64,000 nucleotides of DNA. Source: Corydoras sp. C115. Taxonomy: Eukaryota; Chordata; Actinopteri; Siluriformes; Callichthyidae. The DNA is taken from positions 372,001 to 436,000 of the forward strand of contig JAFMOC010000223.1 of NCBI GenBank assembly GCA_019802505.1. The letters run 5' to 3'. The position numbers and the translations under genes were made by a program. Every line of letters starts with the position of its first letter. The first letter of the stretch is position 1. The notes below the pieces were generated by a model. The model was given only the letters and a program-made list of their open reading frames with translations, was not told the DNA's origin and did not search any database. This document shows, one piece after another, positions 23,945 through 33,385 of this stretch.

Positions 23945-25440
23945 AACATTAAAATTAACGATGCTATAATTAAACTACAGATTCAACAATTCTTAAAGAT
24001 TAAGAAATGGATATAAAATACAGTTGTTATGCAGAATTAACTTTTTTGTAAGCTACAAAATCTTATTTTTATTTAAAACCAGTAATAAAAATAAAAGTCC
24101 AATAGCATTTTTATGTATTGAAAATAATAAGTTTTAAATCATTTTTATTTGCGAAAGAAAAACTGGTACTGGCACCAACATTGTAATAAGTGTATATGTT
24201 AGTGTATAATTGATTTGATTTACAGTCAAAGACATGCATTAATCAGTAAGGTCATGACTTAATGAAATGCTGAGACCAGTTGAGAAACCCTGATTTAGCA
24301 GGCACTTTTATCCGAAGCGAGAAAGCCATAAGTATTCCAAGGTTTGAAAAAAGAAATTCACCTAAAGTCACCTAAAGTGACTTAGAAATATCCCAACTTG
24401 GTTGGGGTCAGAACACAGGGTTGGTACAGCACCAATCAAACAAAACAAAAAGTTTTTTTTTACATTGGTAACATTAGTGGACCTGAAATTTTGAATCCAC
24501 AACCTTCAGATTGAAAGCCCAACACCCTAATCTCTGAGCTACCACACCCATCCATTCCCTTTAATTAAATATATCAATTAATATGATACTTGTTATAATT
24601 TTTTTGTTAATAGAATCTGCCGTTCTCTTTCAAAAAATGCATTTCAGGTTCTGTTTTTATAAGTTTTTGTTGAAATAAAGTATGTTTGGAAGTTTGTTTG
24701 GGTGTGACAACACTGGGTGGGTGTAAACACTTTTTAGCTGTTGACTCTAGCACATACTCATGTACTCGTGGCTTCAGTTTTTGTTCATTCTGAACCAACT
24801 TTTAAATATTATAAACATTTAGACAAATAGAACGTACAATGGTCCAAAATGCATGGCCGAATGCTTGATTGTATACTCATTGTAGCAATGTAACTAAATG
24901 AAACCTCTGAATTTAGTGATTAAGATTTGTTTTTCGATACAATAGTTTGGTATCAATCAGATTTAAGAACCAGAACTACTAACAATATAGTGTCAAATTA
25001 CTGTAAGTGTATCGCTTATCATTACTATTTATTAGCACTAAAACACCACAAAAATATAAAGGTCAATTCTGGGCATATACTGTGCTTCTTAGTATATCAG
25101 TTAAACTGCAGCTAGAACTTTTACCAGAATTTATTATACAGCATCTATATAAATGTGCATTATATTGCTTTGCTGATGCTTTTATCCAAAAAAACCTTAC
25201 AAGTTTTCCAAAAAATGTTTAGGATCAAAGGTTAAATACAGCAACCATGGAGCAATGCATGTTAAGGGCCCACAATGGCAGCTGTTATACCCCCATGCTT
25301 TAGATTATTAGCTACTATATAAATACCATAATATCATAAATGGTCTTTGCCACATGCCCATATAAAACATTCTGCCTTAGAAGGATGATAGCTGATTTCA
25401 AAAGTGGAAATTAAAAAAATTTGAAAGTTAAATGCTGAAG
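23945..25440. other. TRIM intron 1
   Basis: AT-rich intron. It holds a minus-strand SINE/L2-tail fragment at 24290-24555 (with cccaacaccctaatctctgagctacc) and an L2-tail-like piece at 25155-25215. No other gene was seen. Confidence 0.6.
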
Positions 25441-25447
25441 CTCTCAC

Positions 25448-26098
25448 CTGTTTCTCTAAACGCAACATCTGCGTGGATGCACTGTCATGACCCTTATGCT
25501 GATTATTTGTACACAGCCAGCAGATGTAGATCTGACAGGTTTGGCAGTAGAACTCATGCAGATACTTGTGCTCAGGACAAATTTTCTGTGCAAGATCTGC
25601 TGTTGGATCTATGAGCTCATGGCCCTTCAGCGTGGCCTGAGTTTCATGTGGCTTTAAGTGCGTTTTACAAAATGATGCCATGCACACCGGGCAGGTCTTT
25701 GATGCTGCTATTGGCTCCAGGCACCGGTCACATGTCACTACGGAGGCAGGAAGCGGTTTCAGTGGTCTGTTTTGTGCTCCTCTTTCACAAGCAGAGGCAG
25801 CTGCCAGGCTTGCTCTCCTGATTGATTCACGAGCCGCTGAGCTGAGGTTGCCCAATCGAAGCTGCTCCACGGCTTCAGCCAGCATTGTGTTTCGGCAGAG
25901 AGGAGGCCGAGAATCAAAGGTCTGTCGACACTCTGGGCAGCTATATAAACCGGTCTTGCTTTGCTCAGAATTCCAGTAGTCAGCAATGCACTCTATGCAA
26001 TAACTGTGGCCACATGGAATTGTTACAGGATCAGTGGGAATATCCAGGCATACCGGGCAGTTGAACTGCTCCTCTGTCCACAAACGACCACGACTCAT
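25448..26098 (-). CDS. TRIM-like E3 ubiquitin ligase, exon 1: RING and B-boxes
   Basis: The first coding exon is 217 codons from ATG (26098) to the donor AAACAG|GTGAGA (25448). It starts MSRGRLWTEEQFNCPVC. A complete C3HC4 RING lies at residues 14-57 (C14, C17, C29, H31, C34, C37, C54, C57), so zinc binding and E2 recruitment look intact. A first B-box (about residues 121-151, CDRC...CPVCMASFCKTHLKPH) and a second (about 172-205, CPEHKYLHEFYCQTCQIYICWLC...H) follow. This layout and the next two exon sizes match the TRIM25/finTRIM-like expansion of fish, ubiquitin ligases often linked to antiviral defence. Transcription is on the minus strand. No PRY/SPRY exon was found down to the left edge. 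The exact orthologue cannot be named from sequence alone. Confidence 0.9.
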
Positions 26099-26384
26099 TT
26101 TCCAAAAGACGTAACTAAAAGAAATTATTCAAAAAAAGGTTCTGTTGCTCCTTGCTCCTAAGGTCCAGGCTTGCACACTGTGAGAGAGTGAAATGTGTGG
26201 TGTATTATGTCACCTGTAGTATTTGTCACAATTCTGTTTCAGGGTGGGGCTACACTCACAGAGCAGGTTGTGGGGGAAAAACAGGGACATCAGCCTTCTG
26301 GAGAGTTCAACATTCCTTTTTCTTTTTTTCCTTCTTATCCCTTTTAAAGTATAAATATTTTCTAAGGCAAAGGAAAGCCCAAAC

Positions 26385-26650
26385 TGGACAAAATACACTG
26401 CTTGGCTAAAAAAGGTCACACACTCAATTGTTAAACATTTACTTCTGTCCAGATTTGCATTATTTTTAGCTAAAGATTGATGTTAAGGATGTATTAATGA
26501 TGGAGATGTGGAAAGTATCCTCCAGCACATCCCAAAGATTCTCAATGGGATTCAGGTCTGAACTCTGTGGTGAACGATCCATGTGTGAGAATGATGGATT
26601 AGCAATAAAAACTGTGGTAGCGGGTCATATCCTTGTCCCTCTCCCTGTGC
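26385..26650 (-). mobile_element. Tc1/mariner relic
   Basis: It has a terminal-repeat-like tacactgcttggctaaaaaa at the left, and agattctcaatgggattcag with ctgaactctgtgg, a conserved transposase stretch of Tc1 elements read on the minus strand. Short and decayed. Confidence 0.6.
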
Positions 26651-26696
26651 ATCTCAGCACACTGAAGAGTGGTTAGCCTTCACTTGCTCACTCGTG

Positions 26697-27255
26697 CGAC
26701 TCTTATTTGTTGGATAATCTTTATTTCTCGTCAATTTGGAATAGGGTCTGTTGTGAATAAACCACTATATCAATTGATATTATACTATTAATAATTGATA
26801 AATGTGTTGTTTAAAACTTAATTATTAATAAACTCTTCCACGATGTAATTAAGTCCGGTTTTTAGGGTAAATATTGCTTGCTAAGAAACAAGATACCAGC
26901 TTAGTGCTCATGAAATGACTCACTTTTTATATATTAATCTATATATTTCTATTAATGGTACATGATTTAAAATAATGTTCTACTATGTTCTAACATTTCT
27001 TTTTTGGTAAGTTGGAACAGTTTGGTCTGGCGCCTTTTTGATTTCAACATTTAGCACTCACGATGTTGCTGCAGCATCTTTGTTTAGTTGAATTGAAATG
27101 CAATATGATGCAGAGACGCTTCACTTCAGTGGACAGTTACAGACATCATTACACTTGATTGAATATTTTTTAAAAGGACCTGGAGTACTCATACAGCTCT
27201 TGTTTGTTGGATAATCATCATTTCTCATCAATTTGGAATAGGGTCTGCAGTGAAA
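26697..27255. repeat. Pair of 60-bp direct repeats
   Basis: 26697-26757 and 27196-27255 share tttgttggataat and caatttggaatagggtctg in the same orientation, about 500 bp apart. AT-rich sequence without gene between them. Confidence 0.7.
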
Positions 27256-27901
27256 GTCAATGTTTGGTGAAACAATGTTTCTTCATGTCAAATCTGTTTG
27301 ATATTACGCTTATTGTGAAATTGCTCATTGTAAAGAGCCTCTGATCCACATCTTCCTTGGCTGTTACTTCAAGGGCTGTATCAATATCTATATCGAAGTG
27401 GCACAACTTTAACTATTTAGGTTGTTTTGAGGTGTACAGTTATGGCCAAAAGTTTTGAGAATGACACAAATATTATATTTTCACATGATCTGCTGCCCTC
27501 TGGTTTTTATGTGTGTTTGTCAGATGTTTTTATCACATACTGAAATATAATTGCAATCATATTATGAGTAACAAAAGCTTTTATTGACAGTTAGAATGAG
27601 TTAATGCAGCAAGTCAATATTTGCAGTGTTGACTTCAGGACCTCTGCAATTCTCCCTGGCATGCTCTCAATCAACTTCTGGACCAAATGCTTACTGATAG
27701 GAGTCCATTCTTTCACAATCAATGCTTGCATTTTGTCAGAATGTATAGGTTTTTGTTTGTCCACACGTCTCTTGATGATTGACCACAAATTCTCAATGGG
27801 ATTAAGATCTGGGGAGTTTCCAGGCCATGGACCCTAAATCTCTATGTTTTGTTCCCTGAGCCATGTAGTTATCACCTTTGCTTTATGGCAAGGTGTTCCA
27901 G

Positions 27902-28181
27902 TGTAACGGGGATTTTGGGTTAATTAGCGTCGCGGGTTCATTGGGTGGTTTTATGCACGTGGTGGGTATTTAGTTCTGGGGTTAGATGTCTTCGGTGCGC
28001 GTCTTTGTGTTTAATGTCACTCTGTCCTTCTTTACCTGTATGTTTGGTGTTTTTGCACCGTTAATAAATATTCCTTTGTTGTTACTACCTGCGTGCCTGG
28101 CTGCCTTCTGCGCGTTAGAGCGCCGCGGCTCTGCGCTATATTTGCGCAGCCACGTTTAAATCCCAGGTGGGCACCGTGACA
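27902..28181 (+). repeat. 5' LTR of family B element (internally deleted)
   Basis: It starts TGTAACGGG and ends GTGACA. Compared with the 3' LTR it lacks about 95 bp just after the first nine bases. Over the remaining about 270 bp I count two differences, so the insertion is young. tcca occurs on both outer sides (27897-27900 and 30726-30729). Confidence 0.88.
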
Positions 28182-30350
28182 GTAAGACGCGCCAACGTTT
28201 TGGGAGTCCAGAGCCCAGGTAGGCTATTTTAAAATTTTTCTTTGGGGGGGCCGTATAGCCTCGTACTCGCTGCGCGCTCCGCCGTTTCCGCGAGTGCGTC
28301 GTTATGCGGAGCCCGCCGTCCCGGAGCCGGGGGAGCGGCTCAAACAGCGTCATGGCGGAGTGGAGCGACTCCGATGAGGAATGGATGTGGAGGTACGGGT
28401 TTGAGGCGCTCTGCGCAGAGGAAGGCCTGGACATTGTTCAGTTTTCCGATGACGAGGCGGGCGAATCTTACCTGTATGGGCACATTCTGCCCGTACACAC
28501 CCTCCGCAACACTGAGGAGTTCTGGACGGAGGGTCCAGTCCGGTTTGTTAAACCCCCGGTGGCGAGACACAGACGCAGAGCGTGGCGACGGCGTGGAGTG
28601 AAGCCACAGCGGGCGCACAGCGCAGCCGCGGAGCGTGAAGCGTGGACTGCGGGGCAGTCACGTGACGCGACCACGCCGGTCCGTGCCGCGTCTGGGTCGC
28701 GCTGCGAGGGGGCGGTACCGGAGCCGCCGCCTGAGCGCGCAAATGTGTTGTGTCCCCCTTCCTCCTATGTGTTGTGTCCCCCGTCCTCCTATGTGTCGTG
28801 TGACCAGTCTGTCGTCCCCATGTCCGACATGTTTGTTTCTATGTGTTTGGGCGTTGCGGTGGGGGTTTATGTGTTTTGTGTTCAGGATGGAGAGCCCGAG
28901 GTGCCGGCCGAGGTCATGCCAGCGCGCGTGCCCGCCGAGGTTCTGCCTGCGTGCGTGCCCGCCGAGGTCCGCCCAGCGCGCGTGCCCGCCGAGGTCCGCC
29001 CAGCGCGCGTGCCCGCCGAGGTCCGCCCAGCGCGCGTGCCCGACGAGGTCCGCCCAGCCTGCGTGCCCGCCGAGGTCCGCCCAGCCTGCGTACCCGCCGA
29101 GGTCCGCCCAGCGTGCGTGCCCGCCGAGGTCCGCCCTGCGTGCCCGCCGAGGTCCGCCCAGCGTGCGTGCCCGCCGAGGTCCGCCCAGCGTGCGTGCCCG
29201 CCGAGGTCCGCCCTGCCTGCGTGCCCGCCGAGGTCCGTCCAGCGCGCGTGCCCGCCGAGGTCCGCCCAGCGCGCGTGCCCGCCGAGGTCCGCCCAGCGCG
29301 CGTGCCCGCCGAGGTCCGCCCAGCGCGCGTGCCCGACGAGGTCCGCCCAGCCTGCGTGCCCGCCGAGGTCCGACCAGCCTGCGTGCCCGCCGAGGTCCGC
29401 CCAGCGTGCGTGCCCGCCGAGGTCCGCCCAGCCTGCGTACCCGCCGAGGTCCGCCCTGCGTGCCCGCCGAGGTCCGCCCAGCGTGCGTGCCCGCCGAGGT
29501 CCGCCCTGCCTGCGTGCCCACCGAGGTCCGTCCAGCGTGCGTGCCCGCCCAGGTCCAGCCAGCGCGCGAGCCCATCCCGCGGCCCAGGGCCGTCACGCCG
29601 CCCATCCCGCAGCCCAGGGGCGTCACGCCGCCCATCCCGCGCCCCAGGGGCGTCACACCGCCCATCCCGCGGCCCAGGGGCGTCACGCCGCCCATCCCGC
29701 GGCCCAGGGGCGTCACGCCGCCCATCCCGCGGACCAGGGATCCGAGCGCCGTCCAGCCCGAGGTCGAGGGTCCGCGCGCCGTCCAGCCCGAAGTCGAGGG
29801 GCTGCGCGCCGCACGCCACGCCGCCAAGGGGCGTCCGCCTCGCCACGTCGCTCGCCCCGGCGCCAGGGGGCGTCCGCCTCGCCACGCCGCCAGGGGGCGT
29901 CCTCCGGACCACGCCGCCCGTGGGCGTCCACCTGACCCCGCAGCAAGAGGGCGGGGCCCATTCCTCGCCCAACGTGGGCGGCCACCGGACCACGCAGCTA
30001 GAGGGCGTGGCTCAGTCCTCACCCGACGAGGGCGTCCACCGGACCACGCAGTAGGAGGGCGTGGCCCAGTCCTGATCCGCCACGGGCGGCCACCTGACCT
30101 CGCAGCCGGAGGGCGTCCGCAGCTCCGCGTCCGTAGTAGGCGCCTTCCACACCGCGCCCGCAGAGGGCGCCCACCCCGACACAGAACCCATGAACGTGTC
30201 ACACGCCTCCCCCGCAGAGGGCGTCCACCGGAGGGCACCTATCTAGCCCGACTCAGGAGGGGCGGACGACCCCTCCCACCCCCCCAGGACTGTTTTTTGG
30301 GGTTGTCTTGGTCGCGTCCCCGCGTTACGCGACCGTAAGGGCGGGGGTAG
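28182..30350 (+). mobile_element. Internal region of non-autonomous LTR element, family B
   Basis: After the 5' LTR comes a leader with a donor-like CCCAG|GTAGGC (28219 region), a frame from ATG at 28352, a 27-bp tandem array (about 28900-29550; EVRPARVPA units, with 23-bp variants that shift frame), a roughly 30-bp array (29570-29750; GVTPPIPRP units), a looser array (29850-30240; PPDHAARGR-like units), and a C-run/T-run/G-run before the 3' LTR. All three plus frames and two minus frames stay open over hundreds of codons in the arrays. No gag or pol domain was found, so it must rely on another element for movement. Confidence 0.8.
28352..29150 (+). CDS. Family B ORF with conserved acidic N-terminus
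   Basis: From ATG 28352 the frame reads MAEWSDSDEEWMWRYGFEAL and continues through an Asp/Glu-rich, then Arg-rich region (RHRRRAWRRRGVKPQ) into the EVRPARVPA repeat array. The same N-terminus (MAEYGDSDEEWLWRY) begins the second copy at 63882, with mostly conservative changes, which argues for real translation. No known domain is recognised. The frame formally runs on through frame-shifted repeat units, so the true end is uncertain. Confidence 0.55.
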
Positions 30351-30725
30351 TGTAACGGGTGCCTAGGGCACCCGTTTCTCGGCCGTTGTGTGTGGGTGTT
30401 TTTGGTTTCTGTGTTTATGTGCCTGTGTTTTGTTAATTAGCTGTCTCGTGTGAGTATTTTGGGTTAATTAGCGTCGCGGGTTCATTGGGTGGTTTTATGC
30501 ACGTGGTGGGTATTTAGTTCTGGGGTTAGATGTCTTCGGTGCGCATCTTTGTGTTTAATGTCACTCTGTCCTTCTTTACCTGTATGTTTGGTGTTTTTGC
30601 ACCGTTAATAAATATTCCTTTGTTGTTACTACCTGCGTGCCTGGCTGCCTTCTGCGTGTTAGAGCGCCGCGGCTCTGCGCTATATTTGCGCAGCCACGTT
30701 TAAATCCCAGGTGGGCACCGTGACA
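30351..30725 (+). repeat. 3' LTR of family B element
   Basis: 375 bp, TGTAACGGG...GTGACA. The first 25 nt hold a perfect hairpin, GGGTGCC-TAG-GGCACCC. It has an aataaa signal at about 30606. A perfect 8-bp stem (GGTCGCGT/ACGCGACC, 30310-30334) sits just upstream of the polypurine tract. Confidence 0.92.
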
Positions 30726-31789
30726 TCCATCATGCTGGAAAAGCATTGTTGATCACCAAACTGCTCTTGGATGGTTGGGAGAAGTTGCTCTTGGAGGACA
30801 TTCTGGTACCATTATTCATTCATAATGGTTTCTGGATGCTTTACAGTTGGCATGAGACAAGACTGGTGGTAGCGCTCACCTCGTCTTCTCCGAATAAGCT
30901 GTTTTCCAGATGTCCCAAACAATAGGAAAGTGGATTCATCAGAGAAAATGACTTTACCCCAAGTCCTCAGCAGTCCACTACCTCCACTGTACCTTTTGCT
31001 GAATATCAGTCTGTCCCTGATGTTTTTTCTGGAGAGAAGTGGCTTCTTTGCTGCCCTCCTTGAGACCAGGTCTCCGCCTCAAAGTGCGTGCAGATGCACT
31101 CACACCTGCCTGCTGCCATTCCTGAGCAAGCTCTGCACTGCTGGTAGCCCGATCCTGCAGCTGAAACACTTTTAAGAGATGGTCCTGGCGCTTGCTGGTC
31201 TTTCTTGGGCGCCCTGGAGCCTTTTTGGCAACAATGGAACCTCTCTCCTTGAAGTTCTTGATGATGTGATAGATTTTTGACTGAGGTGCAATCTTTCTAG
31301 CTGCGATACTCTTCCCTGTTAGGCAATTTTTGTGCAGTGTAATGACGAGTGCACGTGTTTCTTTAGAGATAACTATGGTTAACAGACGAGAAACAATGAT
31401 GCCAAGCACCAGACTCCTTTTAAAGTGTCCAGTGATGTCATTCTTATTTAATCATGACAGATTGATCTCCAGCCCTGTCCTCATCAGCACCCACACCTAT
31501 GTTAATCACTGAAGCAATCACTGAAACGATGTTAGCAGGTCCTTTTAAGGCAGGGCTGCAATGAAGTTGCAATGAAGTTAATTTTCTAGGCAAATATTGA
31601 CTTTGCAATTAATTGCTGTTAAGCTGATCACTCTTTATAACATTCTGGAGTATATGCAAATTGCCATTATACAAACTGAAGCAGTAGACTTTGTAAAAAT
31701 TAATATTTGTATCATTCTCAAAACTTTTGGCCATGACTATAGAGAGTGATGCTAATAGGTTCTGGCACCTGTGTCAAGTCTGACAAATA

Positions 31790-32250
31790 TAAAGTATCTT
31801 ACAAAGGTCTCAATTTCTTTTTAATATTTTATATCTTTTCATAGGATAACAATGGAAAAACCATTTAATTTCATTTCAAAATATTTAAACCTTTTAAACA
31901 CTGGCCACAGTGCTGCAGCTATGTTTCCGAGTGTTGGTTTTTTATAGCAGAGGCCATCTTTATGTAGAGCAACAATTTTCTTTTCAAATCCTCAAAGAGT
32001 TTGCCATGTGGTGCCATGTTGAACTTCCAGTGACCAGTATGAGAGTGTGTGAGAGTGATAACACCAAATTTAACACACCAACTCCTCTTTTACTCCTGAG
32101 ACCAAGTAACACAAGTTACAAGGGAGGAAAAATTATTAATTTGGCTTAATTTGGCATTTTTCACTTTTTGGAGTATTCACTTTTGTCACCAGCAGTTTAG
32201 ACATGAATGGATGTGCGATTTATTTAAAAAAAAAAGAGGGGTGTATAGTA
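31790..32250. mobile_element. Tc1/mariner-type relic
   Basis: The block gttgaacttccagtgaccag, gataacaccaaatttaacac and acttttgtcaccagcagttt is a well-known non-coding part of a vertebrate-wide Tc1-type repeat. No transposase remains. Confidence 0.6.
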
Positions 32251-32319
32251 TCGGACCAAAAATCAATTAAGCTGTAAGAGGTTTAATTTTTTTTGTTTAA
32301 CAGTAAGGCAACTGTTTCT

Positions 32320-32530
32320 TCCCTTTACATTACACTGAAGTGAATCCTCTCTGCATCATTCTGCATGCTAACTCAACTAAATCAAGATGCTGCAGTAACA
32401 TTCTTGTGAGAACTGAAAGACAAAAACGAAAAGGCTCCAATCCAAACAGTTCCAGCTCACTAGCAAAGAAACTTGGGAAAGTGTTAGAATAAATCATATA
32501 CCATCATTGGAAATATAGATTAATATAAAC
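32320..32530 (+). repeat. Unclassified interspersed repeat X, copy 2
   Basis: It shares ctaactcaactaaatcaag, gatgctgcagtaacattctt and aaaggctcc with copies at 15.9 and 57.7 kb, in the same order. Confidence 0.6.
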
Positions 32531-32769
32531 AGCAAACCATTTCCAGAGCACTAAACCAGTATTGCGTTGCTTAGCCACTTCCAGGTTACATTAGGGCGGT
32601 GAAGAGTTTATAAATAATATTGTTTTATATGAACACATTTATTAATTAAACATTGTTTTTATTATAGTGGTTGTATAACTATTTAATAAAAAACACTATA
32701 ATAGAAAGGCTTTGTGTCTGACCTAACAACACTTCTTTTCCATGATTTATTTACAATAATCCACACTAG

Positions 32770-33060
32770 CGGTGCTGAAAAAAATCGATTCTTTAATGAA
32801 TCGTGATGCGTAGTCCTTGAATTGATTCAAAATGCCCAAGAATCGATTTAAAAAAAAAATGTGTTTAAGTTTTATTTTTTGCTGCCCCCTCCTGAGTGTA
32901 CAGCATATCGCATTACATATCGCTCGGCCACCGTACAGAAAGCTTGTTAGCCAACTCCCGTTGTAATTCGCTAGCATGCTAGTTCATGCTAGCGGGAAGC
33001 CTGGAGTAGGGGGAGAGCTTTAACTTTGACTTTTAAAACTAACATTTATTTTTAGAAATA
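32770..33060. repeat. Possible hAT-type element end
   Basis: ctgaaaaaaatcgattctt with repeated cgatt motifs resembles the end of a hAT-type element. A similar cgattctgaatcgaat-rich end in opposite sense lies at 40540-40615, so the LINEs in between may have filled one element. Tentative. Confidence 0.35.
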
Positions 33061-33142
33061 ATTTACTTAATAAACACAAAGAAGAAAAAAAATATATGTG
33101 TGAATATTTTACATTTATGTGTACACATCATATATGGCATAC

Positions 33143-33214
<72 letters not shown>

Positions 33215-33340
33215 CTACACACACATATCCCTATACACGTACATATATATCTATATCTACACACATACATATACACGTACATATATATCTATATCTATAT
33301 CTACACACATACATATAAACACACACACATTAATGTTTAA
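33143..33340. repeat. (TA)n microsatellite and adjacent minisatellite
   Basis: About 33 TA units, followed by repeats of cacacatacatatacacgta and ctatatctatat. Confidence 0.95.
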
Positions 33341-33385
33341 GTAATGTCCTTAACTTTAGCTCAGCGCTCAAAGTCCCAGATCCTC

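Larger units (their letters stand above)
27437..31739 (-). mobile_element. Tc1/mariner element split by an LTR element
   Basis: The ends are inverted repeats (left cagttatggccaaaagtttt, right complement ending aaaacttttggccatgacta) flanked by TA on both sides. The transposase is on the minus strand: an N-terminal paired-type DNA-binding region at 30978-31409 (IAPQSKIYHIIKNFKERGS, then KAPGRPRK) and the C-terminal end at 27591-27788 (SIIKRRVDKQKPIHSDKMQ). Frame breaks make it inactive. The LTR element at 27902-30725 separates the two parts. Without it the transposon is about 1.47 kb, a normal Tc1 length. Confidence 0.9.

Noticed and set aside
26290..26340. An interferon-response element upstream of the TRIM start
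   Set aside because: The A/T-rich tract has GAAA-like words but not the two-base spacing of the consensus.
28900..29550. A CRISPR-like repeat array
   Set aside because: The units are contiguous 27-bp tandem repeats without spacers, in a fish genome.
28658..30238. Long minus-strand open frames over the family B repeats as genes
   Set aside because: They mirror the tandem arrays; no start context, domain or splice support.
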